A DNA stretch of 64,000 nt from UBA1479 sp040221095 (GTDB taxonomy: Bacteria > Pseudomonadota > Alphaproteobacteria > Rhodospirillales > Casp-alpha2), in assembly GCA_040221095.1 (NCBI GenBank), contig JAVJVP010000016.1, forward strand, positions 62,001 through 126,000. The letters run 5' to 3'. Of this stretch, positions 8,669 to 16,954 are shown piece after piece. Within the stretch, counting starts at the first letter, position 1. Each line of letters starts with the position of its first letter. Position numbers and translations under genes: made by a program. A model generated the notes under the pieces. That model saw only the letters and a program-made list of their open reading frames with translations, did no database searches and was not told the DNA's origin.

Positions 8669-10021
8669 TTGTTTGAAAAGGTCCTGATCGCCAACCGGGG
8701 AGAAATCGCGCTGCGCATCCTGCGCGCCTGCCGCGAAATGGGCATTTCCACGGTCGCCGTCCATTCCACCGCCGACACCGACGCCATGCACGTGCGCTTC
8801 GCCGACGAAAGCGTATGCATCGGCCCGCCGTCGGCCAAGGACAGTTATCTGTCGATCCAGGCCGTGCTGTCCGCCGCCGCCATTTCCGGCGCCGACGCCA
8901 TCCATCCCGGTTACGGCTTTCTTTCGGAAAACGCCGATTTCGCCCAGATGGTCGCCGAACACGGCTTCACCTTCATCGGGCCCTCGGCCGACCACATCCG
9001 CCTGATGGGCGACAAGGTCCAGGCCAAGGCCGCCGCCAAGAACGCGGGCATTCCCGTGGTGCCCGGATCGGACGGCGCCATCGACAACATCAAGGACGCC
9101 GCCCTGGTCGCCAAGGACATCGGCTATCCCGTGCTGATCAAGGCCGCCGCCGGCGGCGGCGGACGCGGCATGAAGGTGGTGCGCCACGAGGGCGAGTTGG
9201 AAGACCTAGTCAAAATGGCGCAGAGCGAGGCCATCGCCGCCTTCGGCAACGGCGCCGTCTACATGGAAAAGTACCTGGACAAGCCGCGCCACATCGAAAT
9301 CCAGATCATGGCCGACACGCTGGGCAACGTGGTGCATCTGGGCGAACGCGACTGCTCCCTGCAGCGCCGCCACCAGAAGGTCCTGGAGGAAGCGCCCTCG
9401 CCCGCCCTCAACGCCGCCCAGCGGGCCGAGATCGGCGCCGTCACCGTCAACGCCATCGCCAAACTGGGCTATCAGAGTGCCGGCACGGTCGAGTACCTGT
9501 ACGAGGACGGACAGTTCTATTTCATCGAGATGAACACCCGCCTGCAGGTCGAACATCCGATCACCGAGGCGATCACCGGCATCGACATCGTGCGCGAGAT
9601 GATCCGCGTCGCCCAGGGCTCCAAGCTGTCGATGACCCAGGAAGACGTCGTCCTGCGCGGCCATGCCATCGAATGCCGCATCAACGCGGAAGATCCCGTG
9701 ACCTTCGCGCCCTCGCCGGGCAAGGTCGGTGTCTATCACGCGCCGGGCGGCCTGGGCGTGCGCGTCGATTCCGCACTCTATTCCGGCTACACAGTGCCGC
9801 CCCACTACGATAGCATGATCGCCAAGCTGATCGTTCACGGCGCGTCACGGAACGAATGCCTGATGCGCCTGCGACGGGCGCTTGAGGAATTTGTGATCGA
9901 TGGCATTTCGACGGGCATACCGCTGCAGCAGCGCATCATCGGCGAACGGGATTTCGTCGATGGCTCCTACGACATCCACTGGCTTGAAGTCCTCATGGCG
10001 GCGGACAAGGACGACGCCTGA
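8669..10021 (+). CDS. accC: Acetyl-CoA carboxylase biotin carboxylase subunit
   Basis: A 450-residue biotin carboxylase. It shows the N-terminal VLIANRGEIALR, the ATP-grasp glycine-rich loop AAAGGGGRGMK, the HLGERDCSLQRRHQK segment, and FIEMNTRLQVEHPITE with the metal and bicarbonate ligands. It carboxylates the biotin on AccB using ATP and bicarbonate. The start codon is TTG at 8669, chosen because AGGAGG lies 6 bases upstream (8657-8662) and the protein begins exactly where the family begins (MFEKVLIANRGE). A TTG start may lower expression relative to accB. Confidence 0.97.
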   Translation: MFEKVLIANRGEIALRILRACREMGISTVAVHSTADTDAMHVRFADESVCIGPPSAKDSYLSIQAVLSAAAISGADAIHPGYGFLSENADFAQMVAEHGFTFIGPSADHIRLMGDKVQAKAAAKNAGIPVVPGSDGAIDNIKDAALVAKDIGYPVLIKAAAGGGGRGMKVVRHEGELEDLVKMAQSEAIAAFGNGAVYMEKYLDKPRHIEIQIMADTLGNVVHLGERDCSLQRRHQKVLEEAPSPALNAAQRAEIGAVTVNAIAKLGYQSAGTVEYLYEDGQFYFIEMNTRLQVEHPITEAITGIDIVREMIRVAQGSKLSMTQEDVVLRGHAIECRINAEDPVTFAPSPGKVGVYHAPGGLGVRVDSALYSGYTVPPHYDSMIAKLIVHGASRNECLMRLRRALEEFVIDGISTGIPLQQRIIGERDFVDGSYDIHWLEVLMAADKDDA

Positions 10022-10042
10022 CGGCCCCGCCGGGAGAGTTCC

Positions 10043-10714
10043 ATGAGCCGGCGCGACGAAACCCAGGAAAGCCTGCCCGCCGAGCTTCTGCTGCGCGCCT
10101 ATGCCGCCGGCATCTTTCCCATGGCCGAAAGCCGGGACGACCCGCAGGTGTTCTGGGTCGACCCCAAGCAGCGCGGCGTGCTGCCGCTGGAATCCTTCCA
10201 CGTCTCGAAAAGCCTTAAAAAGGCGCTGCGCCGGGGCGAGTTCATCGTGCGCGCCAACTCGGCCTTCGAGCGGGTGCTCGACGAATGCGCGTCCCCCGGC
10301 CCGGGACGCAAGGATACCTGGATCAACGAGCCGATCCGTACCGCCGTGATCGAACTGCACCATTTGGGTTTCGCCCATTCCATCGAAACCTGGAAGGACG
10401 GCGAACTGGCCGGCGGGCTCTATGGGGTGGCGCTCCGGGGGGCGTTCTTCGGCGAAAGCATGTTCTCACGCCGGACCAATGCGTCCAAGGTCGCCCTCGC
10501 CCATCTGGTGGCGCGCCTGCGCCTGGGCGGGTTCCGCCTGCTCGACACCCAGTTCGTGACGGATCACCTGAAGACCTTCGGCTGCGTGGAAATCCCCGCC
10601 CGCGACTATCAGAAGCGCCTGGAATCGGCCCTCGACTATCAGGCCCGATTCCCCCTCAACCCGGCCCCGGACCGGGTGTGGAAGGAGCTTGAGGCGATGA
10701 CAGGACCCGGGTGA
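10043..10714 (+). CDS. aat: Leucyl/phenylalanyl-tRNA--protein transferase
   Basis: A 223-residue transferase of the N-degron pathway: it adds Leu or Phe to N-terminal Arg/Lys of proteins, marking them for ClpS-ClpA, both of which are encoded further along in this window. Diagnostic segments are LLLRAYAAGIFPMAE, VFWVDPKQRGVLPLE, WINEPIRTAVIELH, GFAHSIETWKDGELAGGLYG and FFGESMFSRRTNASKVAL. GGGAGAGTT precedes the ATG. It is the last gene of the aroQ-accB-accC-aat run and converges with the DUF2155 gene, only 3 bases away. Confidence 0.97.
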   Translation: MSRRDETQESLPAELLLRAYAAGIFPMAESRDDPQVFWVDPKQRGVLPLESFHVSKSLKKALRRGEFIVRANSAFERVLDECASPGPGRKDTWINEPIRTAVIELHHLGFAHSIETWKDGELAGGLYGVALRGAFFGESMFSRRTNASKVALAHLVARLRLGGFRLLDTQFVTDHLKTFGCVEIPARDYQKRLESALDYQARFPLNPAPDRVWKELEAMTGPG

Positions 10715-10717
10715 CGC

Positions 10718-11098
10718 TTACTTGGGCGCCGCCGCGCCCGCAGGCTCCGCGCAATCCAGCACCCAGATGTCGTAGACCGGGTGTTCCAGGGCGTTGAGCG
10801 CCGGGCTGGAGGCGAACATCCAGCCGCGGAACAGGCTGACCGCCGGCTCGCCCGGGCGGATTTCCCAGATGTCGAGAAAGGTGGCGCTTTCCGGCGGCTC
10901 TTCCGGCGGGCGCTTGTCGCAGCTGCGGGCGATGATCTCGAGCGTGCCGAAGCGCACGACCTCGCCGACCCGGGCCTCCAGGGTCGAGACCCGCGCCGTG
11001 ACCTTGTCCAGGCCCTGCAGGATGACCTTGTTCATGGGGGCGGCACCTGCCGGCAAGGCGGCGAATATGCCGATCAGGGCGATCAGAAGCAGCCGCAT
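10718..11098 (-). CDS. DUF2155 domain-containing exported protein
   Basis: A 126-residue protein with a signal peptide (MRLLLIALIGIFAALPAGA, cleavage near residue 19) and a DUF2155 core: LQGLDKVTARVSTLEARVGE, FGTLEIIARSCDKRPPEEPPE, FLDIWEI, and FRGWMFASSPALNALEHPVYDIWVLDC. Two cysteines (in RSCDK and LDCAE) may pair. The domain is common in alphaproteobacteria but its function is unknown. It is the last gene of the minus-strand NDUFA12-MCE-MlaD-DUF2155 run, 6 bases after the MlaD stop; neighbours suggest an envelope role. Confidence 0.9.
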   Translation of the reverse strand: MRLLLIALIGIFAALPAGAAPMNKVILQGLDKVTARVSTLEARVGEVVRFGTLEIIARSCDKRPPEEPPESATFLDIWEIRPGEPAVSLFRGWMFASSPALNALEHPVYDIWVLDCAEPAGAAAPK

Positions 11099-11104
11099 CG
11101 CGGC

Positions 11105-11554
11105 CTATTTCCCGCCCGTGGCCAGGAAGATGATCTCGCCGACCTGATCCTCGAGGGACTTGAAGTCCTCGACCTTGGCGATACGCCCGCCCACGGGCAG
11201 GGTTTCCGCCGCCTGGCCCGGCTTCAGGCGAATGTACTTGCCGCCCAGGATGCCTTCGGAGCCGATGGTCGCCACCGTGTCCTTGGGCAGCTTGACGTCG
11301 GGCCGGATCGACATGATGACGACAGCCTCGAAGGTCTGGGGGTCGAGCACGCGGTCGAGCACGGTGCCGATCTTGATGCCGTTGATGCGCACGTCGCTGC
11401 CCTTGGACAGGCCGCCGATCTTGAGGAAATGCGCCTTGATCTCGTAGCCCGAGACGGCCTTCACCTGGGCCACGTTGAAGGCGAAGAACAGGAACACCCC
11501 GGCGACGATCAGCACCACCCCGCCCAACACCGTTTCGATTGCATTACGTCCCAT
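11105..11554 (-). CDS. mlaD: MCE-domain lipid-asymmetry protein MlaD
   Basis: A 149-residue MlaD-type protein: one N-terminal membrane anchor (residues 9-27) followed by an MCE domain (YEIKAHFLKIGGLSKGSDVRINGIKIGTV, then GSEGILGGKYIRLKPG). In E. coli MlaD hexamers sit on the MlaFE ABC permease and carry phospholipids between membranes. The permease, ATPase and MlaC are not in this window. A second, more divergent MCE gene lies immediately upstream on the same strand. Confidence 0.9.
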   Translation of the reverse strand: MGRNAIETVLGGVVLIVAGVFLFFAFNVAQVKAVSGYEIKAHFLKIGGLSKGSDVRINGIKIGTVLDRVLDPQTFEAVVIMSIRPDVKLPKDTVATIGSEGILGGKYIRLKPGQAAETLPVGGRIAKVEDFKSLEDQVGEIIFLATGGK

Positions 11555-11572
11555 ACCTGCTCTCCCCGCCCC

Positions 11573-12070
11573 TTAATTCATCCGCCCGGTCGCCGTTTCG
11601 GCGGCGGCGCGACGCTCTTCCATGGCGGCCCGGCCCTGGGAAATGATCATATTCAGAATGTCGCTGACGACCTGGGCGTCCTGGGTAAAGGCAATCAGAT
11701 CGCCGGTTTCCAGCCCCTGTTCCGCAGCACCCGGCTCCAAAACGATGTGCTTACCGCCGAACAGGCCGTCGGTCTGCACCGATGCCGACGAATCCTTTGG
11801 CACCAGGATGCCGTCCGTCAGGTTGAGGGTCAGCACGGCGCGGAACTTGTCATCCAGGCGCTGGGCCGCGACGGTGCCGATTCGAACGCCGCCCATGCGG
11901 ACCTCGGCCCCGGGCGCGATCCCGTCGACCCGGCCGAACAGGGCCTCGACATGGATACGGCCGTCCGTGTCGGAGGTCACGTCGCGGCTTTGGTTCATGA
12001 AGCCGAGAACCGCCAGAAGCACGACAAGCGCCAGGGCGCCGATCATCTGTTCCTTGGTTTCCAGTGTCAT
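11573..12070 (-). CDS. Second MCE-domain membrane-anchored protein (MlaD-like)
   Basis: A 165-residue paralogue of the neighbouring MlaD with the same plan: short cytoplasmic start, one anchor helix (residues 8-25), an MCE domain (ALFGRVDGIAPGAEVRMGGVRIGTV, TDGLFGGKHIVLEPG) and a longer C-terminal helix of about 35 residues (VVSDILNMIISQGRAAMEERR). The C-terminal helix differs from its neighbour and could form the helical pore seen in MCE hexamers. Spacing of 18 bases to mlaD suggests co-expression and possibly hetero-oligomers. Confidence 0.85.
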   Translation of the reverse strand: MTLETKEQMIGALALVVLLAVLGFMNQSRDVTSDTDGRIHVEALFGRVDGIAPGAEVRMGGVRIGTVAAQRLDDKFRAVLTLNLTDGILVPKDSSASVQTDGLFGGKHIVLEPGAAEQGLETGDLIAFTQDAQVVSDILNMIISQGRAAMEERRAAAETATGRMN

Positions 12071-12113
12071 CGGTATCCGACCGTCATCGCAGCGCCCCGG
12101 CCAGGGACGCGGA

Positions 12114-12470
12114 TCATTCCGGTTTCCAGGCTTCGTAGTCGCCCGTGGCGTGGGCGCGGGCGCCGCCCTTGAAATCGTGGCCTGCGGGGCGGTAGGCGCC
12201 GGCCGTTCCCGTCAGGTTGGGAACGTGCTCCTTCTGCCACGGCCGCGCCTGGGTGGCGCTCTCGGTCAGCGGCTCGACGGAGGTGTGGTGCAGCCAGGAA
12301 TGCCATTCCGGCGGCACCTTGGAGGCTTCCTTGCGGCCCTTGTACAGAACCCAGCGGCGTTCGCGACCATACAGCGATCCGCCCTTGTTCTTGTAATAAC
12401 GGTTGCCGAACTCGTCCGTGCCGACGAGCTTGCCGGAAATCCAGGTATGCAGCAGCGTTCCAATGTCCAT
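12114..12470 (-). CDS. Complex I accessory subunit, NDUFA12 family
   Basis: A 118-residue protein matching the mitochondrial complex I subunit NDUFA12/B17.2: VGTDEFGNRYYKNKG near residue 16, RRWVLYKG, ASKVPPEWHSWLHHT, and a Pro/Lys-rich C terminus (KGGARAHATGDYEAWKPE). In alphaproteobacteria this subunit is one of the few supernumerary subunits shared with mitochondria and docks on the peripheral arm. Complex I genes themselves are not nearby. It is the first gene of the minus-strand run with the two MCE genes and DUF2155. Confidence 0.93.
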   Translation of the reverse strand: MDIGTLLHTWISGKLVGTDEFGNRYYKNKGGSLYGRERRWVLYKGRKEASKVPPEWHSWLHHTSVEPLTESATQARPWQKEHVPNLTGTAGAYRPAGHDFKGGARAHATGDYEAWKPE

Positions 12471-12869
12471 GGGGTCTCATATCCGCCTGATGTACCGCGG
12501 GAATATGGCACCATGCGGGCGCAAGGTCCAGTCCGCTTGACCGGCTTTCCCGTCCACAACCCGCAATATGTAGGGCCGCGCCAACTATGACCAAAGGCAT
12601 AACCCTTGGATTTCCGGGGGCTTCCACAAAATCAAGTAATTTATTCGTAACATAACCCCTAAATGTTGAAATAATCCTGTTGCCGCCCCCAAAGGCCCTG
12701 GCTACATTTAGCGTCCTTCACGCCTGGGCAAATACACTATGTAGTTTAAGGAAGCGAATGCCTTCCGAGCCCGCGGCAAAGAAGCGACCCGGGTCTGTTG
12801 TTGGGCCCGCCGGCCACCAACAGGGCCGGAAATGACAGGGACCATCTAGGGAGCGCAGACGGGGTAGCC
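12471..12869. other. Intergenic region between NDUFA12 and nrdJ
   Basis: About 400 bases without a gene, lying between divergent genes. The central 12620-12760 part is AT-rich for this genome and holds the candidate NrdR boxes. The part next to nrdJ (12760-12860) is GC-rich and would form a structured leader, but conserved cobalamin-riboswitch elements are not visible. Confidence 0.6.
12699..12747 (+). promoter_or_regulatory. Candidate tandem NrdR boxes upstream of nrdJ
   Basis: Two imperfect dyads, TGGCTACATTTAGCGT (12699-12714, with CTA-N4-TAG) and ATACACTATGTAGTTT (12732-12747), start 33 bases apart, close to the three-turn spacing usual for paired NrdR operators. Each matches the ACAC(T/A)ATATAT(A/T)GTGT consensus at about 10-11 of 16 positions. 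They lie about 125-170 bases before the nrdJ start. Suggestive only; the second box has a non-ideal half-site distance. Confidence 0.4.
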
Positions 12870-15800
12870 ATGCAGATCAAGCGGCATTTCACTAAACAGG
12901 ATCAATCACCTTACGCGGCGATCAAGTTTCGCCAGGCATCCAGCGAGATCCGAAACCCGGACGGCTCCGTCGTGTTCGCCCAGGCGGACATCGAGGTTCC
13001 GGAGTCCTGGTCGCAGGTCGCCTCGGACGTGCTGGCGCAGAAGTACTTCCGCAAGGCGGGCGTGCCGGCAAAGCTGAAGAAGGTCGAGGAGAACTCGGTC
13101 CCGTCGTGGCTGTGGCGCTCAGAACCCGACGCCGCCGCGCTCAAGAAGCTGCCCAAGGACAAACGGTCGTCCGGCGAAACCAGCGCCAAGCAGGTGTTCG
13201 ATCGCCTGGCCGGGACCTGGACCTACTGGGGTTGGAAAGGCGGCTATTTCGATTCCGAGGCCGACGCCCAGACCTATTTCGATGAAATGCGCTTCATGCT
13301 GGCCAAGCAGATGGCCGCGCCCAACTCGCCCCAGTGGTTCAACACGGGTCTGCATTGGGCCTACGGCATCGACGGCCCGGCCCAGGGCCATCATTACGTC
13401 GATTTCGAGACTGGCAAGCTGGTCGCCTCCAAGTCCGCTTACGAGCATCCGCAGCCCCATGCCTGCTTCATCCAGGGCGTCAGCGACGATCTGGTGAGCG
13501 ACGGCGGCATCATGGACCTGTGGGTCCGCGAGGCGCGGCTGTTCAAGTACGGCTCGGGCACGGGCTCCAACTTCTCGGCGCTGCGCGGCGAAAACGAAGC
13601 CCTGTCGGGCGGCGGCAAGTCGTCGGGCCTGATGAGCTTCCTGAAGATCGGCGACCGTGCCGCCGGCGCCATCAAGTCGGGCGGCACCACGCGCCGGGCG
13701 GCCAAGATGGTCGTCGTCGACGTCGACCATCCGGATATCGAGAACTACATCAACTGGAAGGTCCAGGAAGAGCAGAAGGTCGCCGCCCTGGTGTCGGGCT
13801 CGCGTCTGGCCAAGCGTTACCTGACCCAGGTCATGGCCGCCTGCCAGGCCGACATGGGCGCGGACGCCGGCGCCGACGACCGCTTCGACCCCAAGATCAA
13901 CGCCGACCTGAAGGACGCCATCAAGGGCTGCCGCCAGGTCATGATTCCCGACAACTACGTCCAGCGGGTCATCCACTTCGCCCGCCAGGGATACACGGAA
14001 ATCGACTTCCCGACCTATGACACGGATTGGGATTCGGAAGCCTACGTGACCGTGTCGGGGCAGAATTCCAACAACTCCGTGCGCCTGACCAACGAATTCA
14101 TCCGTTCCGTCCTCAACGACGGCGAGTGGGAGCTGATCCGCCGCACGGACGGCAAGGTGCACAAGCGCATCCAGGCCCGCGAGCTGTGGGAAAAGATCGG
14201 CTATTCCGCCTGGGCCTGCGCCGATCCGGGCCTGCAGTACGACACCACCATCAACGAATGGCACACCTGCCCCAATTCGGGCCGCATCAACGCCTCCAAC
14301 CCTTGCTCCGAATACATGTTCCTGGACGACACGGCCTGCAATCTGGCGTCCCTGAACCTGATCACCTTCTCGCAGAAGGACGGCGCCTTCGACGTCGCCG
14401 GGTTCGAGCATGCGGTGCGCCTGTGGACCGTGACGCTGGAAATCTCGGTCCTCATGGCCCAGTTCCCGTCCAAGGAAATCGCCGAACTGTCCTACGAGTT
14501 CCGCACCCTCGGCCTGGGCTACGCCAACATCGGCGGCTACCTGATGAACGCCGGCCTGTCCTACGACTCCGTCGAGGGCCGGGCCATCTGCGGCGCCGTC
14601 ACGGCGCTGATGACGGGCATCTGCTATGCTACCTCGGCCGAGATGGCGGCGGAATTGGGCACCTTCCCCGGATACGAGAAGAACGCCGATCCCATGCTGC
14701 GGGTCATCCGCAACCACCGCCGCGCGGCCCATGGCGAGAAGACCGGCTACGAAGGGCTGGAAGTCGCCCCCGTGCCGCTGATCGCCGGCGACTGCCCCGA
14801 CGCCGGGCTGTCCAAGGCGGCGGCCCGGGCCTGGGACCTGGCGCTGGACGGCGGCGTGGCCCACGGCTACCGCAACGCCCAGACCACGGTCATCGCGCCC
14901 ACGGGCACCATTGGCCTGGTCATGGATTGCGACACCACGGGGATCGAGCCCGACTTCGCCCTGGTCAAGTTCAAGAAGCTGGCCGGCGGCGGCTACTTCA
15001 AGATCATCAACCGCATGGTCCCTAAGGCCCTTTCGGGCATGGGCTACACGGCCGACGAGATCACCGCCATGATCAACTACGCGGTCGGCCACGGCACCTT
15101 GGACGGCGCACCGGGGATCAACGTTGAATCCTTGAAAAACAAAGGGTTCACGGACAACGTTCTGAAGAAACTTGAGGAATCCCTCGGCGAAGCCTTCGAC
15201 GTCAAGTTCGTGTTCAACAAGTGGAACCTGGGCGACGCCTTCTGCCGCGAGGGACTGGGCATTCCGGCCGAGAAACTGGACGACATGAGCTTCGACATGC
15301 TCAGCTATCTGGGCTTCTCCAAGGCCGAGGTCGAGGCCGCCAACACCTACATCTGCGGCGCCATGACCCTGGAGGGAGCCCCCCATCTGAAGGCCGAACA
15401 CCTGTCCGTGTTCGACTGCGCCAACCCCTGCGGCAAGATCGGCAAGCGCTACCTTTCCGTCGAAAGCCACATCCGCATGATGGCGGCGGCGCAGCCCTTC
15501 ATCTCGGGCGCCATTTCCAAGACCATCAACATGCCGAACTCGGCCTCGGTCAAGGAATGCAACGACGCCTACATGCTGTCCTGGAAACTGGGGCTGAAGG
15601 CCAACGCGCTGTACCGGGACGGCTCCAAGCTGTCGCAGCCGCTGCAGTCGGCCCTGCTGGACGACGTCGACGCCGAGGAAACCCTGCAGGACGCCGTGGC
15701 CGCCGCCCCGGCCAACGCCTCCAGGGCGGAAATCGTCGCCGAACGCATCGTCGAGCGTATCGTCGAGCGGGCCCAGGAACGCCGCCGCCCGCCCAACCGG

Positions 15801-16589
15801 CGCAAGGGCTACATCCAGAAGGCATCGATCGGCGACCACAAGGTCTACCTGCACACCGGCGAATACGGCGACGGCAAGCTGGCGGAAATCTTCATCGACA
15901 TGCACAAGGAAGGGGCCGCCTTCCGCTCGCTGATGAACAACTTCGCCATCGCCATCTCCATCGGCCTGCAGTACGGCGTGCCGCTTGAAGAATACGTGGA
16001 GGCCTTCACCTTCACCCGCTTCGAGCCGTCGGGCATGGTTACCGGCAACGACACCATCAAGATGGCGACGTCGATCCTCGACTACATCTTCCGCGAACTG
16101 GCGGTGTCGTACCTGGACCGCAACGACCTCGCCCATGTTGAGCCGGCGGATCTGCTGCCCGATACCCTGGGTGACGGCTCCGCCGAGGGCGATCTTCCGG
16201 AAAACGCCGAGAAGTCCGGCATGATGGAAGCCGTCGCCCAGCTGACCAGCCGCGGTTACGTGCGCTCCAAGCAGTTCATGGTCGTGCAGGGCGGCCGCTT
16301 CGGCGGCGGCGAGCAGTCCGGGTCGGCAGGCGCCGTCCGCACCGCCGGCAATGGCGGCGGCGGCAATGGCGGCGGCGCGGCCATCCAACGGGCGGAAAGC
16401 GCCGATACCGTGATGGAGATCGAAACCAGCGTCATCGCCAAGACCGACACCAAGCTCGACCAGATCCGCGAGGCCCGCATGAAGGGGTATGAAGGCGACT
16501 CCTGCGGCGACTGCGGCAACTTCACCCTGGTGCGCAACGGCACCTGCATGAAGTGCGTCACCTGCGGCGCCACAAGCGGGTGTTCGTGA
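12870..16589 (+). CDS. nrdJ: Adenosylcobalamin-dependent (class II) ribonucleoside-diphosphate reductase
   Basis: A 1239-residue class II ribonucleotide reductase that makes dNTP precursors with or without oxygen, using B12 as radical source. Landmarks: QPHACFIQGV and KYGSGTGSNFS near residues 200-235, the active-site loop NPCSEYMFLDDTACNLASLNL, APTGTIG near residue 680, and FDCANPCGKIGKRYL. An Arg/Glu-rich linker (about residues 950-985) leads to a TSCPD-type domain (TGEYGDGKLAEIFIDMHKEG), a Gly/Asn-rich linker, and a cysteine tail (CGDCGNF, CMKCVTCG) able to bind zinc or shuttle electrons. The inner ATG 12870 fits the family start. No nrdAB genes are in the window. Confidence 0.97.
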   Translation: MQIKRHFTKQDQSPYAAIKFRQASSEIRNPDGSVVFAQADIEVPESWSQVASDVLAQKYFRKAGVPAKLKKVEENSVPSWLWRSEPDAAALKKLPKDKRSSGETSAKQVFDRLAGTWTYWGWKGGYFDSEADAQTYFDEMRFMLAKQMAAPNSPQWFNTGLHWAYGIDGPAQGHHYVDFETGKLVASKSAYEHPQPHACFIQGVSDDLVSDGGIMDLWVREARLFKYGSGTGSNFSALRGENEALSGGGKSSGLMSFLKIGDRAAGAIKSGGTTRRAAKMVVVDVDHPDIENYINWKVQEEQKVAALVSGSRLAKRYLTQVMAACQADMGADAGADDRFDPKINADLKDAIKGCRQVMIPDNYVQRVIHFARQGYTEIDFPTYDTDWDSEAYVTVSGQNSNNSVRLTNEFIRSVLNDGEWELIRRTDGKVHKRIQARELWEKIGYSAWACADPGLQYDTTINEWHTCPNSGRINASNPCSEYMFLDDTACNLASLNLITFSQKDGAFDVAGFEHAVRLWTVTLEISVLMAQFPSKEIAELSYEFRTLGLGYANIGGYLMNAGLSYDSVEGRAICGAVTALMTGICYATSAEMAAELGTFPGYEKNADPMLRVIRNHRRAAHGEKTGYEGLEVAPVPLIAGDCPDAGLSKAAARAWDLALDGGVAHGYRNAQTTVIAPTGTIGLVMDCDTTGIEPDFALVKFKKLAGGGYFKIINRMVPKALSGMGYTADEITAMINYAVGHGTLDGAPGINVESLKNKGFTDNVLKKLEESLGEAFDVKFVFNKWNLGDAFCREGLGIPAEKLDDMSFDMLSYLGFSKAEVEAANTYICGAMTLEGAPHLKAEHLSVFDCANPCGKIGKRYLSVESHIRMMAAAQPFISGAISKTINMPNSASVKECNDAYMLSWKLGLKANALYRDGSKLSQPLQSALLDDVDAEETLQDAVAAAPANASRAEIVAERIVERIVERAQERRRPPNRRKGYIQKASIGDHKVYLHTGEYGDGKLAEIFIDMHKEGAAFRSLMNNFAIAISIGLQYGVPLEEYVEAFTFTRFEPSGMVTGNDTIKMATSILDYIFRELAVSYLDRNDLAHVEPADLLPDTLGDGSAEGDLPENAEKSGMMEAVAQLTSRGYVRSKQFMVVQGGRFGGGEQSGSAGAVRTAGNGGGGNGGGAAIQRAESADTVMEIETSVIAKTDTKLDQIREARMKGYEGDSCGDCGNFTLVRNGTCMKCVTCGATSGCS

Positions 16590-16954
16590 TGACGCGCACC
16601 CATCCCCAGCTTCTACAGGAATCCTCCCTGGGAAACTTGGGGCGTGCGGCGGGTTTCGGCCCGTCGCACGCCTCTTTTTTGGCCTGACTCCCTGACGCCG
16701 TCCGATCCTGCCGCGACCGCTCCTGGATTTCTGTCCGCGGGTGGGTTTTGCGTGGCCGGCGGCGTCAGGAAAGACGGTTTGCTGTTGTCCTACTTGTTCT
16801 GCTACAACCCCTGAAAACCCTGCCAGGAAAACACGTTTCCGGGTACGGTGATAATCGACGTTTTGAGGGATTGTTAATCTGTTCGGGCTCTACTCGCTTG
16901 AACAGTTGGGATTTTTTTGGATGACCGGGGAAATACCGGCACACTGGGACGGGC
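16590..16954. other. Intergenic region between nrdJ and the response-regulator fusion
   Basis: About 365 bases without a gene. It holds the nrdJ terminator (16641-16680), then a perfect 10-bp inverted repeat CCTGACGCCG (16691-16700) / CGGCGTCAGG (16760-16769) with a 59-base spacer, and an AT-richer stretch (16850-16920) that probably holds the promoter of the downstream gene. Confidence 0.55.
16641..16680 (+). terminator. Rho-independent terminator of nrdJ
   Basis: A 13-bp stem, GGCGTGCGGCGGG (16641-16653) with CCCGTCGCACGCC (16660-16672), one G-T wobble and a 6-base loop, followed by TCTTTTTT. It lies about 50 bases after the nrdJ stop. Confidence 0.9.

Noticed and set aside
12471..12869. 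Possible cobalamin riboswitch before the B12-dependent nrdJ
   Set aside because: The conserved B12-box and GCCACTG-type elements were not visible by eye; only a covariance search could rule it in or out.
13119..16388. A 1089-codon open frame on the minus strand opposite nrdJ
   Set aside because: It mirrors the codon bias of nrdJ, has His/Asp/Val-rich low-complexity composition typical of antisense frames in GC-rich DNA, and shows no domain or ribosome site.
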